Assembly: GCA_944391445.1 (NCBI GenBank) | Contig: CALXTL010000013.1 | Location: 1-53,646 of the forward strand | Source of the DNA: an uncultured Alphaproteobacteria bacterium | Lineage (GTDB): Bacteria > Pseudomonadota > Alphaproteobacteria > RF32 > CAG-239 | Reading direction: 5' to 3' | Length of the DNA: 53,646 bases | Shown: positions 16,493 through 25,274 of the stretch, in pieces | Layout of the letters: every line of letters starts with the position of its first letter | Position numbering within the stretch: position 1 is the stretch's first letter | Translations under genes and position numbers: made by a program | Notes under the pieces: generated by a model | Seen by the model: the letters and a program-made list of their open reading frames with translations, nothing else | What the model was told of the DNA's origin: nothing | The model's database searches: none

Positions 16493-18550
16493 ATGTCTAA
16501 ATCAAGTTACGATATGCCCTCTCTCGAGGATGAAAAAATAAACATTGAGAGCGTTACCAAAAGAGACGGTACTCTGGCTCCTTTTGACAGCAGCAAAATT
16601 CATAATGCCATTAACAAAGCCGGCGCCAGCACCGGTGAGTTCGGTGAACAAGAGAGCTGGCTTCTGACCGCGCAGGTCCTGAAGGTTTTGAAACATAAAT
16701 TTTCCGAGTCTCTGCCTTCGATTGAACAAATTCAGGATATTGTTGAACAGGTTCTGATTTCGGCCAATTATTTTGCCACGGCTAAGGCCTATATTTTGTA
16801 TCGCGACCAGCGCAACCGCATGCGCGGCGATCGTAAAGTTATGGTTGATGTGGAAAGCTCAATTAATGAATATCTTGAGAAGTTGGACTGGCGCATCAAT
16901 GAAAATGCCAATCAGGGATATTCGAACGGCGGTCTGATTCTGAATGTTTCCGGCAAAGTCACGGCAAACTACTGGCTGAGTCATGTCTATCCGGCCAATG
17001 TTGGCGAAGCGCACCGTAACGGCGATATTCATATCCATGATCTGAGTATGTTGGCGGCGTACTGTGCCGGTTGGTCGCTAAAGAATCTTCTTCATGAAGG
17101 TTTTAACGGCGTTCCCGGCAAAGCGGAAGCCGGCCCGGCCAAACATTTGTCTGCGGCTGTCGGTCAGATGGTCAACTTTATGGGCACATTGCAGAACGAG
17201 TGGGCCGGTGCGCAGGCATTTTCATCAGTGGATACTTATCTGGCGCCATACGTCCGCGTTGACAAGCTGGACTACAAACAGGTTTACCAGAGCATGCAGG
17301 AATTGGTTTATAATCTGAATGTTCCTTCTCGTTGGGGCTCGCAGACGCCGTTTACCAACTTCACTTTTGACTGGGTCTGTCCGGAGGATCTGCGCGACAA
17401 GCATCCGATGATTGCCGGGGTTGAACAGGACTTTACCTATGGCGACCTGGGTGAAGAAATGCATATGATCAACAAAGCCTATATTGAAGTCATGATGAAA
17501 GGTGATATCAAAGGCCGTCCGTTCACTTTCCCGATCCCGACCTATAATATGACGCCGGACTTCCCCTGGGAAGACGAAAATACCGAACTTTTGTTTGAAA
17601 TGACAGCCAAATATGGTTTGCCCTATTTCCAGAACTTTATCAACTCTGTGTTGAAACCTGGACAGATTCGTTCCATGTGCTGCCGGCTGCAGCTTGACCT
17701 GCGCGAATTGCTGGCTCGTGGCAATGGTTTGTTTGGTTCGGCCGAGCAAACGGGGTCTGTGGGTGTTGTCACGTTGAACTGTGCTCGCCTGGGTTATGTC
17801 TACAAAGGTGATGAGCACGCTTTGTTCAATCGGGTTGACGAGTTGATGGAAATTGCCCGCACATCGCTTGAGATCAAGCGCAAAGTTATCCAGCGGCTGA
17901 TTGACAACGGTCTTTTCCCGTTCACCAAACGTTACCTTGGCACCTTGCGCAACCATTTTTCGACCATCGGTGTCAACGGCATCAATGAGATGATCAGAAA
18001 CTTCACCAATGACGAGCATAACATTGCCGATCAGTGGGGGCAGGCTTTTGCCGAGAAGTTCTTGGACTATATCCGTGACAAACTGGTTAAAATTCAGGAA
18101 GAAACCGGTCATATGTATAATCTGGAGGCCACGCCGGCCGAAGGGGCCACCACCCGTTTTGCCCGCGAAGATAAAAAACGCTTCAAGGACATTATTCAGG
18201 CCGGTACCAAGGAAAATCCTTTTTACACCAATTCTTCGCAGCTCCCCGTCGGCTATACGGATGATCCGTTTGAGGCGCTCGAACTGCAGTCTACTCTGCA
18301 AACCAAATACACCGGGGGCACAGTGCTCCACCTGTATATGGGGCAGAGAATTTCTTCGGCGAAAGTTTGCCGCGACATCATCAAGCGTGTCTTGACCAAC
18401 TATCGCCTGCCGTACATTACCATAACTCCTACTTTTTCCATTTGCCCCAAGCATGGTTATATCTCAGGAGAACACAAGTACTGCCCGATTTGCGATGAAG
18501 AGCTTAAGGCAGCCAAAAGAGCCGCAGCGTCCAGAAAAGATGTTGCATAA
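16493..18550 (+). CDS. nrdD: Anaerobic (class III) ribonucleoside-triphosphate reductase, large chain lacking the glycyl-radical domain
   Basis: A 685-residue catalytic chain of the oxygen-sensitive reductase that makes dNTPs. An ATP-cone regulatory domain covers about 18-105, then the ten-stranded barrel. C430 in VTLNCARLGY may be the finger-loop cysteine. A zinc site is formed by C651, H654, C664 and C667 near the C-terminus. The chain ends right there: the RVxGY glycyl-radical motif that normally follows the zinc site is missing and is encoded by the next gene in another frame. The large chain therefore cannot act alone. Preceded by NrdR-like sites; AAGGAT ribosome-binding site. Confidence 0.93.
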   Translation: MSKSSYDMPSLEDEKINIESVTKRDGTLAPFDSSKIHNAINKAGASTGEFGEQESWLLTAQVLKVLKHKFSESLPSIEQIQDIVEQVLISANYFATAKAYILYRDQRNRMRGDRKVMVDVESSINEYLEKLDWRINENANQGYSNGGLILNVSGKVTANYWLSHVYPANVGEAHRNGDIHIHDLSMLAAYCAGWSLKNLLHEGFNGVPGKAEAGPAKHLSAAVGQMVNFMGTLQNEWAGAQAFSSVDTYLAPYVRVDKLDYKQVYQSMQELVYNLNVPSRWGSQTPFTNFTFDWVCPEDLRDKHPMIAGVEQDFTYGDLGEEMHMINKAYIEVMMKGDIKGRPFTFPIPTYNMTPDFPWEDENTELLFEMTAKYGLPYFQNFINSVLKPGQIRSMCCRLQLDLRELLARGNGLFGSAEQTGSVGVVTLNCARLGYVYKGDEHALFNRVDELMEIARTSLEIKRKVIQRLIDNGLFPFTKRYLGTLRNHFSTIGVNGINEMIRNFTNDEHNIADQWGQAFAEKFLDYIRDKLVKIQEETGHMYNLEATPAEGATTRFAREDKKRFKDIIQAGTKENPFYTNSSQLPVGYTDDPFEALELQSTLQTKYTGGTVLHLYMGQRISSAKVCRDIIKRVLTNYRLPYITITPTFSICPKHGYISGEHKYCPICDEELKAAKRAAASRKDVA

Positions 18551-18581
18551 GAGTAAAATTTAACTTTGGAGACAGAATAAA

Positions 18582-18788
18582 ATGACCACGATTAACTTTG
18601 AAGATATCAAATTAAACGACGAAGAAAGACAACCCTGCGAAGTATGGACCAGAGTAATGGGATATTACCGCCCGGTTTCTGAGTTTAATGTTGGTAAAAA
18701 ATCAGAATTTTACTCTCGGGTCTGCTTTGCAGAGAGCAAAGCTGTTTGCGGCTGCGGTTGTGAAGCTTATGATGTCGCGGCAGAATAA
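18582..18788 (+). CDS. Separate glycyl-radical domain of NrdD
   Basis: A 68-residue protein that holds the missing end of NrdD. EVWTRVMGYYRPVSEFN (20-36) is the glycyl-radical signature, with the radical on G27, followed by K-FYSR as in full-length enzymes. The C-terminal end adds a cysteine cluster (VCGCGC), unusual for the domain. It begins 31 bases after the nrdD stop, in a different frame, with its own GGAG ribosome-binding site, so it is a genuine separate gene and not a stop-codon or frameshift artefact. It should dock on the large chain after, or during, activation by NrdG. Confidence 0.88.
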   Translation: MTTINFEDIKLNDEERQPCEVWTRVMGYYRPVSEFNVGKKSEFYSRVCFAESKAVCGCGCEAYDVAAE

Positions 18789-18806
18789 TCGCAAAGCAAT
18801 TATCTG

Positions 18807-19505
18807 ATGAGTAATTTATTGGTTGGCGGCGTTGAGACTTTCAGCGCCGTCGATTTTCCCGGCAAACTGGCGGCGGTTGTCTTTCTGCAAGGATGTGTTT
18901 GGCGTTGCCCGTTTTGCTACAATACGGATTTGCAGCCGATTGGCAAACCAACCGATTTTTTATGGGAAAAATTTATTGAGTTTTTGAAACGCCGCCGGGG
19001 CCGGTTGGATGCCGTTGTCTTCAGCGGTGGCGAACCCTTGGTGCATAATGATTTGGCCGCGGCCATGAAAGAGGTCAGGGAGCTTGGTTTTGAAATCGGG
19101 TTGCACACGGGCGGCTATCGTCCGCAGAAACTTGCAGAAGTTTTGCCTTTAGTGGACTGGGTCGGGTTTGATATCAAGGCGCCATTTGAAGCGAAGCGCT
19201 ATTCTCAAGTGACGCAAACCGATCATCTGCAAGAAGTCTTGCAGAGTTTGGACATGTTGCTGGCTTCCGGCAAAGATTTCGAATGCCGCACGACTTGCGA
19301 TCCGCGCCTGCTGACAAGCGCCGATTTGCGAACCATGGCAGAAGAATTGTCCGCGCGCGGTGTAAAGAAGTATTTTTTGCAAAAATATCGTCCGATACCG
19401 AGCGACAAGCAGACAAGCGAAGATGACTGTGAAAATATTTTGTGTGACGCCGGTTTGCTGGCATATCTGCAGACACATTTTGCCGAATTTGAAATTCGCC
19501 GATAA
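18807..19505 (+). CDS. nrdG: Anaerobic RNR activating enzyme, radical SAM (NrdG)
   Basis: A 232-residue radical SAM protein. The 4Fe-4S motif CxxxCxxC reads C-VWR-C-PF-C (30-37), and the SAM-binding FSGGEP lies near 72-77. It abstracts hydrogen from the glycine of the small radical-domain protein to switch on the reductase. It belongs to the longer NrdG2-like type (about 230 residues) rather than the short E. coli type (154). Third gene of the operon, 18 bases after the radical-domain gene; a strong terminator follows. Confidence 0.92.
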   Translation: MSNLLVGGVETFSAVDFPGKLAAVVFLQGCVWRCPFCYNTDLQPIGKPTDFLWEKFIEFLKRRRGRLDAVVFSGGEPLVHNDLAAAMKEVRELGFEIGLHTGGYRPQKLAEVLPLVDWVGFDIKAPFEAKRYSQVTQTDHLQEVLQSLDMLLASGKDFECRTTCDPRLLTSADLRTMAEELSARGVKKYFLQKYRPIPSDKQTSEDDCENILCDAGLLAYLQTHFAEFEIRR

Positions 19506-19527
19506 ACAGGCAAATTTCTGAGTAAAT

Positions 19528-19560
19528 AAAAAGGTTTTTCTTTTAAGAAAAACCTTTTTA
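19528..19560. terminator. Terminator of the nrd operon, probably bidirectional
   Basis: A perfect 15-bp inverted repeat (AAAAAGGTTTTTCTT, TT loop, then its complement) spans 19528-19559. A/T runs on both sides let it serve nrdG on the plus strand and the 949-residue gene on the minus strand, which ends at 19574. Confidence 0.8.
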
Positions 19561-19573
19561 TTATGCGTCGGTC

Positions 19574-22423
19574 TTAACCATTGCTGCGGCTGCTTTGCGC
19601 CAGATGCCGGGTGATATTGTGGTCCAAAATTCTTTGCCGGGCTTTTTTGTCGTTTTTGGCGCCTTCTTTTTCAACGGAGGCTTTATACTGTCCGACAATT
19701 CGTCCCAGAATGACCGCCTGTTTTTTATCATCTTTGGATTTAAATTCCTGATTATTTTTCAGGCCGTTGACAGCATCCACCAGTTTCCGTTGTCTTGCCG
19801 GAAGTTTTTTATACTCCGGATTCTCCGTTTTGAATTTTTCATATTCTTCTTTGTTCATATCCTGAACTTTAACTAAAAGATCCATTTTTTCAACGGTAAT
19901 GTCTTTGGCGGAAATATTGGCTTTGGCCATAAATTCCTGATTACGTTCAACCTTGCGGTTATAGTTTTTGCCGAGCCCTTCCGCATCAAGATAAGCTTTG
20001 TCTTGAGAGCTGAGCGTATTAAAATCTTTTCCGTTGCTGCTCAAGGTGTCTAAACGGCCTTCCGCATCCAAAGCCTCTCGTTGAGCGCCGGTCAGTCCTT
20101 TATTCTCTTTAGCTTCTTTGATCAAGGCATCTTGAATATGCTGCTCACCCAGGCCGAGTTCTTCCAGATAAGCTTTGTTATCGGAAGAGAGCTCCGCAAA
20201 AGTCAAACCTTTTTTGCCGTCGGCGGAAGGAACAATATTGCCGTTTTCATCTTTCGTTTGATGAGGCAGCGGATTACCGTTTTCGTCATAGTAGCGGTTT
20301 AACCCGCCCATATCCAGACGACCTTCGGCATTCAGAGCCATCAATTGAGCTTTAGTCAGCAGAATGTCGCCGTCATCGCGTCGTTCAAGCATAAAAGAAG
20401 ATTTTTGTGTTGCGGCAGTTCCTTGATGAGGAGCCTGAGCATTTTCTCCTTCGCGGCTGGCAACGTTTTCAAGATTTGTTTGTTTGGCAAATTTTTGCGC
20501 TATCTCTTTCTGATTTTCAATAATCATACCGGCTTTTTCTGCGGCATTGACCATACTCAGATAAAATTCGGGTGTAATGTTTTCGTCAAGACGAAAGGAG
20601 TTATAGTTGTCGGCCTTCAGTTGAGAGACAAACTCCGCACATTGTTCGTCCGTTGGCGAAGAGCCGTTCTTTCCGCTGATGTTATAAGTATTTTCATCCG
20701 GGCGGCTGACTTCCAAACCGGATTCATACTTTGTAATGACCTCATCGCCGCGTCGTTCTTCATGTGTAACAACATTATTGCTGCGGGCAATTTCTTCCGT
20801 ACGCGCGTCGGTGTTTTCTTTTTCACGCTCGGCTTCAAGAATTTGTTCTTGGGGTTTTTGCGGTTCTTCTACAGCTTCACGCGCAGGGAATAATTCGGCG
20901 ATTTTGGCCTTGCGTTCGGATTCCGAATATCCTTCTGCCTGCAAAATTTTATCATAGATATTTTCGGCAGTAATGGCCTTTTCGGTCAGACCGTTGACAA
21001 TAGCGTCAAGATGTTTTTTTTGCTCGGCGGATAAACCGCTGCGGCTTTGCAAAACGCTCAAAGCCTGAAACTTCTGGCTGGTTTGCAGCGCTTCCAGACG
21101 GGAGGTTTCAAGCTTTTCGGCCATTTTCTCAAGCCTTTCGCGGATTTTTTGTTGAGCCGGCGTTATCTGGGTATTGACTTTGTCGAGTTTGTTTTTGCGT
21201 CTTTCCGAAAGTTTTTCGGACTGCTTTTCAAAAGCCTCTTTTTGCACTTCCAGCATCTGGATACGCCGGGCATTTTGCGCACGGGAGATTGGATTTTCAA
21301 ATTCCATGGTCTTAAGAGAGGAGAGTTCGGCATCAATCTTGCCGATTTCCGCGCCGCTTTGGCTCATGTCAAGTTGTTTGGCATATTTATTAGTAACGCC
21401 TTGAGCCGAGAACCTGCCTTCGCGCAGACAGTTACCCATCAGTTGAAAGCGCGCAGAGATATTCCGCCCCATGTTCATGCTCCAAAATGGACTTTCATGA
21501 ATAACATCCTGCAGCGTTGTAATTTTTTCATGCCGGTCTTTCAGACGATCGATTTTTTGGCTGCGTCTGTTTTGAGCAAAATCGCGCAGTTTCGCCCGTG
21601 CGCGGTAATAAGGAGCACTCAGGGACGAAGCTTGCACGGTTTTATTGGCATAATAATCCGGATCAATCTTTTTCAGCTGATTATTAAGTTTACGACGGTT
21701 ATTGAAGTTAAGAAGACCTTTGGAAGCATCCTGCAGCTTCTGAATATCATCAATAAGCTTGCGCCGTGCCGACATATTCCCGTCCGTATTGCCATAGGCT
21801 TCAACATTTGCGGCCAGCAAATCAACTTGTCGCTGCAGATCGGTAACGGCATCCCGGGAACCGGCGCTGGCAATATCTTTCATAATCTGCTCGCCAAAAG
21901 CATTGGCGTTGCTCGGCAAGAAAACATTGTCGGCCGGAGTTGCGCTTTGTTCGGATTTATCAAGCTGCCGCATAACATTATCGCGCAATGACTGTTCAAG
22001 TTTCTCATTACCGAGGGCTTGCGCTATTTTAAGAATCTTTTCGCCATCCTGGAGTTGGTCATACATATGGCCGTTGACAAGCTGCTCGGCCAAAAAAGCC
22101 TGCTCGACGGGTGTCAAAACCAGGTCGCCTTCACGATTGATTTTATCTTCCAGATATTCGCGGCGGGCCTGATTCCCTTTAAGTTCATCAAACGAGCGCT
22201 GATCGGACGAATGTTCGGCCGCCGCAGATGAATTTTCGGGGGTGCGGGTTTTTTCTTCGTATTTTTGCCGGATTTTGATGAACTGGTCATATTGATTGGA
22301 GACAGCATAAGTCGCCTCAACACTTTGTAAAACTTGTTTAAGCTCTTCAACTTTTACCGGATCAGAATAATCAGCGCTGTCAATCCGGGCAGAAATGTCT
22401 TCCAAACTAATTGTATCGGCCAT
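19574..22423 (-). CDS. Large lineage-specific protein with C-terminal repeats, unknown function
   Basis: A 949-residue hydrophilic protein I do not recognise. It has no signal peptide and no membrane helix. Residues 1-520 are mostly charged helix with coiled-coil stretches (about 270-480). A middle part at about 560-680 looks globular. About 690-820 contain imperfect repeats: LTKAQLMALNAEGRLD and LTGAQREALDAEGRLD, each followed by L-S-S-x-D/N-K-AYL-x-x-x-GLG. The end is very basic. The repeat style recalls proteins that vary between strains. It is a monocistronic gene between a shared terminator and a divergent outer-membrane gene. It could be a secreted substrate or a structural protein; neither is shown. 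Confidence 0.8.
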   Translation of the reverse strand: MADTISLEDISARIDSADYSDPVKVEELKQVLQSVEATYAVSNQYDQFIKIRQKYEEKTRTPENSSAAAEHSSDQRSFDELKGNQARREYLEDKINREGDLVLTPVEQAFLAEQLVNGHMYDQLQDGEKILKIAQALGNEKLEQSLRDNVMRQLDKSEQSATPADNVFLPSNANAFGEQIMKDIASAGSRDAVTDLQRQVDLLAANVEAYGNTDGNMSARRKLIDDIQKLQDASKGLLNFNNRRKLNNQLKKIDPDYYANKTVQASSLSAPYYRARAKLRDFAQNRRSQKIDRLKDRHEKITTLQDVIHESPFWSMNMGRNISARFQLMGNCLREGRFSAQGVTNKYAKQLDMSQSGAEIGKIDAELSSLKTMEFENPISRAQNARRIQMLEVQKEAFEKQSEKLSERRKNKLDKVNTQITPAQQKIRERLEKMAEKLETSRLEALQTSQKFQALSVLQSRSGLSAEQKKHLDAIVNGLTEKAITAENIYDKILQAEGYSESERKAKIAELFPAREAVEEPQKPQEQILEAEREKENTDARTEEIARSNNVVTHEERRGDEVITKYESGLEVSRPDENTYNISGKNGSSPTDEQCAEFVSQLKADNYNSFRLDENITPEFYLSMVNAAEKAGMIIENQKEIAQKFAKQTNLENVASREGENAQAPHQGTAATQKSSFMLERRDDGDILLTKAQLMALNAEGRLDMGGLNRYYDENGNPLPHQTKDENGNIVPSADGKKGLTFAELSSDNKAYLEELGLGEQHIQDALIKEAKENKGLTGAQREALDAEGRLDTLSSNGKDFNTLSSQDKAYLDAEGLGKNYNRKVERNQEFMAKANISAKDITVEKMDLLVKVQDMNKEEYEKFKTENPEYKKLPARQRKLVDAVNGLKNNQEFKSKDDKKQAVILGRIVGQYKASVEKEGAKNDKKARQRILDHNITRHLAQSSRSNG

Positions 22424-22527
22424 TGTTGTTTCCTTGAATCAGAATTGCCAAATTTAAGTTTATTTTATCAGTAATATTGCTAACAATCAATTAAGAATTG
22501 TCCAATTTTTGTCAATTTAATAAAATC

Positions 22528-22557
22528 TTAACATTTGTGAAAATTTATGTGTATAAG
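22528..22557 (+). promoter_or_regulatory. Candidate sigma-70 promoter of the outer-membrane protein pair
   Basis: TTAACA at 22528 and TATAAG at 22552 with an 18-bp spacer, 76 bases upstream of the ATG at 22634. GAGGAT just before the start is the ribosome-binding site. Confidence 0.45.
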
Positions 22558-22633
22558 CGGCGGGGGCGGTTGCTTAAAAAATATCTTTCTTTTATTTTAA
22601 AAGAAAATTAATCTGCTTTGAGGATCCGCAATA

Positions 22634-23518
22634 ATGAAAAAGAGTCTGTCTTTGCTGGCGGGAATTGGCCTGCTTTTTTCCGCTTTTAGTGTAAAAGCCG
22701 CCGAGCCGGCCGCCTATGGCGATTTGTACAATGTGGAATGGTGCCCCTGCAATCCGGAGGAGCCCTTTGATGCTGACGGTTCCGTCGTTATGGGCAAGAC
22801 GGTCATGTGTCCGTGCAGCGGACTTTTTTCCGGTTATAAAAAAGGCTTTGAGCAGGACATGCGCGAATTCAAGTCATCGGTCAATAACCAGCTGCGCAAG
22901 TTTAATTATTTCAAATATTATCTGGGACTGGACTACAACATCGGTTCTGTCTCTGCCGGCAGCAAAGACATGCGTTTTGATCATCTGATTTTTGCGCAAA
23001 GTCCGATCGACATTGATCCCGGCGATATTATTGATGATCAGGACAGTCTCTCGTTTATTGCCGGCGCCCGTGTCAGCAAATACTGGGGGCTGGAGTTCTT
23101 TTATCAGCAGTCTTATGACGACAATACCACGACAATGGTTGACAGCGGCACGCTTAACAACCCGGATTATCACCTGCTGAATGATTTTACAACCAGCTTC
23201 AAGGCATATGGTGTAGACCTCATCGGTTATGCGCCTGTATCGCCGTATTTTGATTTTGTCGGTTCTTTGGGGTTGGCGCAGTATAATTTTGAAAATGAAG
23301 GTTTGTTTACGTCTTATTATGTTGACAGCGGCGACAAGCGTGACGTTGTCAAACAAAATTATGACGAAGACAAAATCGGTTGGCGTGTCGGCGTCGGCGC
23401 ACAGCTGAATATTGCCGAAGGCATTGCTCTGCGGGCCATGTACAAATACATATATGTCGGCGGCGATATTGTTGAAGATCTCAATGAAATTTCTGTCGGC
23501 TTGCGTTTCTTGTTCTAG
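22634..23518 (+). CDS. Outer-membrane beta-barrel protein, paralogue 1
   Basis: A 294-residue porin-like protein. A signal peptide (about 1-22, ending VKA) is followed by a cysteine-containing insert (CPCNPEE ... CPCSG, four cysteines) that the paralogue lacks. An alternating-hydrophobic beta domain starts at KYYLGLDYNIGS (about 95). The last residues are VGLRFLF, the C-terminal aromatic signal recognised by the BAM complex. The gene is a tandem paralogue of the next, 20 bases downstream. Its ligand is unknown; an adhesin or OmpA-like barrel is possible. Confidence 0.8.
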   Translation: MKKSLSLLAGIGLLFSAFSVKAAEPAAYGDLYNVEWCPCNPEEPFDADGSVVMGKTVMCPCSGLFSGYKKGFEQDMREFKSSVNNQLRKFNYFKYYLGLDYNIGSVSAGSKDMRFDHLIFAQSPIDIDPGDIIDDQDSLSFIAGARVSKYWGLEFFYQQSYDDNTTTMVDSGTLNNPDYHLLNDFTTSFKAYGVDLIGYAPVSPYFDFVGSLGLAQYNFENEGLFTSYYVDSGDKRDVVKQNYDEDKIGWRVGVGAQLNIAEGIALRAMYKYIYVGGDIVEDLNEISVGLRFLF

Positions 23519-23538
23519 TTTAGGTAAAGGTAAATCAG

Positions 23539-24294
23539 ATGAAAAAACTATTCCTCACCACCATGCTCCTCGCTCAGGCAACGGCTTTTTCGGCGGCGGC
23601 GCAAAGTTATAATCCCTACTATCCCAGCAACGTGCCGAACAACTACGCAAGCTATGCTGCAGCTAAGCAGGGACGCAAGGCATCTGCGTTCAAAAAATTC
23701 AGTGTCGGCTTTGACTATGTCATTGGCTCGGCTTCTTTGGTTGAGCAGGAATTTACGCTGGCAAATCCGTTGAACGGCGGTTTCCCCTACAAAGGGAATA
23801 CAGACAAATTTGAAGACAGTATTGATTCGCTGAATGTGAACATTGGCTGGCGTCCGTTCAGATATCTGGGCTTTGAAGCTTTCTTCCAGCATTCTCTTTC
23901 CGACAACCAAGTCAAATATCAGGAGAGCTACTCGCTGGATCCGCGCTTTGCGATGGCCGAATATGATCTTAAATATATGGCTTATGGTTTGGATGCGGTT
24001 GTTTATATCCCGGTCTTTTCGCGGTTGGATATTTTGGGCACGGTCGGCGTGGCCAATTATGATTTCAACGCTGACGCTGAGTTCAGTTCGTACAACACCA
24101 CCTCAAATAACAAAGTCCGTGGTAATTCCGTCAGTTTTGACGAAAGCAAAGTTGCTTTCCGCTATGGCGGCGGCGCTCAGGTTTGGCTCAGCCAAAGGCT
24201 TGCTTTTCGGGCAATGTACCGCTACACATCGATCGGCGGTGATTTGATTGATGATATTTCTGAAATTTCGCTTGGTCTGCGTTACAATTTCTGA
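23539..24294 (+). CDS. Outer-membrane beta-barrel protein, paralogue 2
   Basis: A 251-residue paralogue of the preceding gene, with a signal peptide (about 1-21), the strand start FSVGFDYVIGSAS (about 54) and the C-terminal signal LGLRYNF. Conserved blocks with the neighbour include the last hairpin (LAFRAMYRYTSIGGDLIDDISEIS against IALRAMYKYIYVGGDIVEDL). The cysteine-rich insert is absent. It is translated from the same transcript, and a strong terminator follows. Confidence 0.8.
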   Translation: MKKLFLTTMLLAQATAFSAAAQSYNPYYPSNVPNNYASYAAAKQGRKASAFKKFSVGFDYVIGSASLVEQEFTLANPLNGGFPYKGNTDKFEDSIDSLNVNIGWRPFRYLGFEAFFQHSLSDNQVKYQESYSLDPRFAMAEYDLKYMAYGLDAVVYIPVFSRLDILGTVGVANYDFNADAEFSSYNTTSNNKVRGNSVSFDESKVAFRYGGGAQVWLSQRLAFRAMYRYTSIGGDLIDDISEISLGLRYNF

Positions 24295-24302
24295 TCAGAT
24301 TA

Positions 24303-24333
24303 AGCCCTCATTCCAAGGAATGAGGGCTTTTTG
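24303..24333. terminator. Terminator after the beta-barrel gene pair
   Basis: A perfect 12-bp stem (AGCCCTCATTCC, AA, GGAATGAGGGCT) followed by TTTTT, eight bases after the stop at 24294. It may also serve the convergent gene that ends at 24364. Confidence 0.85.
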
Positions 24334-24363
24334 CGCAAAAAACGGGCAATATTTTATGAAAGC

Positions 24364-25164
24364 TCAGAAAGATTTTTTCTTTGTTGGCGCGGTCGGTTTT
24401 CCGGCCTTAATTCTTTTTTTGCCAAAAGGCGACCGGTGATAATCTTTCCCTTGCACATTGGTATTTTTACGGTGAGGCTTGCCTGCCGAAGCTGCAGGAC
24501 GGTTTCCGGCGCGCCGTTTGAGTTTCAGGGTGCCATCTTTAATCTGTCTTTCGATTTTCAAAATTTCCATAAATTTTGATTTCCGGGGCTTGGTTTTATT
24601 TTCTTTAGTTTTGTCAACCGAAAAGCCGAAAGCGCCCAAATCGCGTCCGAGTGTATAATAGCGTCCGTGGACAAAGCAGAGTAATCCGGCTTTTTCCAGA
24701 GCCAGACGATTATCTTCTTCCAGATATTTGTCATCAACATTTACGTTGACAATCTCGGCCAAAAACATATCATGCGTGCCAAAAGAAGTGACGGACTTGA
24801 CTTTGCATTCCAAAGATACGGGAGCCTTGCTTAACATCGGAGCCTTAACCTCGCGGCAGGGTTCGATTTCCAACCCCATATCCTTAAACTTATCGGTGTT
24901 TTTGCCGGAGCGGACGCCGCAATAATCACAGGCTTTGGCCAGTTCCAATGTCGAAATGTTAATGACAAACTCGCCCGCTTCCTGAATAATTTTGTGCGAG
25001 TAACGGCTTGGCCGAACCGAGATATAAGTCATCGGTGGCTCCGAATTAACAATTCCTGTCCAGGCGACCGTTAAAACATTTGGTTTTTCCATTGTGCCGC
25101 AGGTAACCATAACCGGCGGCAGAGGGAACAACATCGTTCCGGGTTTCCAAGAAATTTTTGTCAT
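24364..25164 (-). CDS. Flavin reductase-like FMN-binding protein with basic tail
   Basis: A 266-residue protein. Residues 1-185 form a flavin reductase/flavoredoxin-type split-barrel: PVMVTCG, NVLTVAWTGIV, the phosphate-loop RPSRYSH, and the end AGLLCFVHGRYYTLG. Such proteins bind FMN and pass electrons from NAD(P)H. The remaining 80 or so residues are rich in Lys and Arg (KKRIKAGKP, PTKKKSF) and are not part of the family; they look disordered and could bind nucleic acid or acidic partners. Typical members have about 190 residues. Single gene, convergent with the outer-membrane pair. Confidence 0.85.
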   Translation of the reverse strand: MTKISWKPGTMLFPLPPVMVTCGTMEKPNVLTVAWTGIVNSEPPMTYISVRPSRYSHKIIQEAGEFVINISTLELAKACDYCGVRSGKNTDKFKDMGLEIEPCREVKAPMLSKAPVSLECKVKSVTSFGTHDMFLAEIVNVNVDDKYLEEDNRLALEKAGLLCFVHGRYYTLGRDLGAFGFSVDKTKENKTKPRKSKFMEILKIERQIKDGTLKLKRRAGNRPAASAGKPHRKNTNVQGKDYHRSPFGKKRIKAGKPTAPTKKKSF

Positions 25165-25228
25165 CGGCGTTCTTCTTTCATAAAATGCATCAATAGGGTA
25201 AAGATATCTGGATTTTATTAATAAGTAA

Positions 25229-25256
25229 TAAAAAACCCGGATTTTTCATCCGGGTT
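25229..25256 (-). terminator. Terminator of the yajC-secD-secF operon
   Basis: A 9-bp stem (AACCCGGAT / ATCCGGGTT, 5-base loop) followed on the minus strand by TTTTTT, just past the secF stop at 25275. Confidence 0.85.
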
Positions 25257-25274
25257 ATTACCGAAAAAACAAAA

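Noticed and set aside
16231..16500. Plus-strand 89-codon open frame upstream of nrdD
   Set aside because: It overlaps the nrdD start and covers the NrdR-like sites and promoter; composition is that of AT-rich non-coding DNA.
17225..18454. Minus-strand 409-codon open frame
   Set aside because: Antisense shadow of nrdD, whose motifs are beyond doubt.
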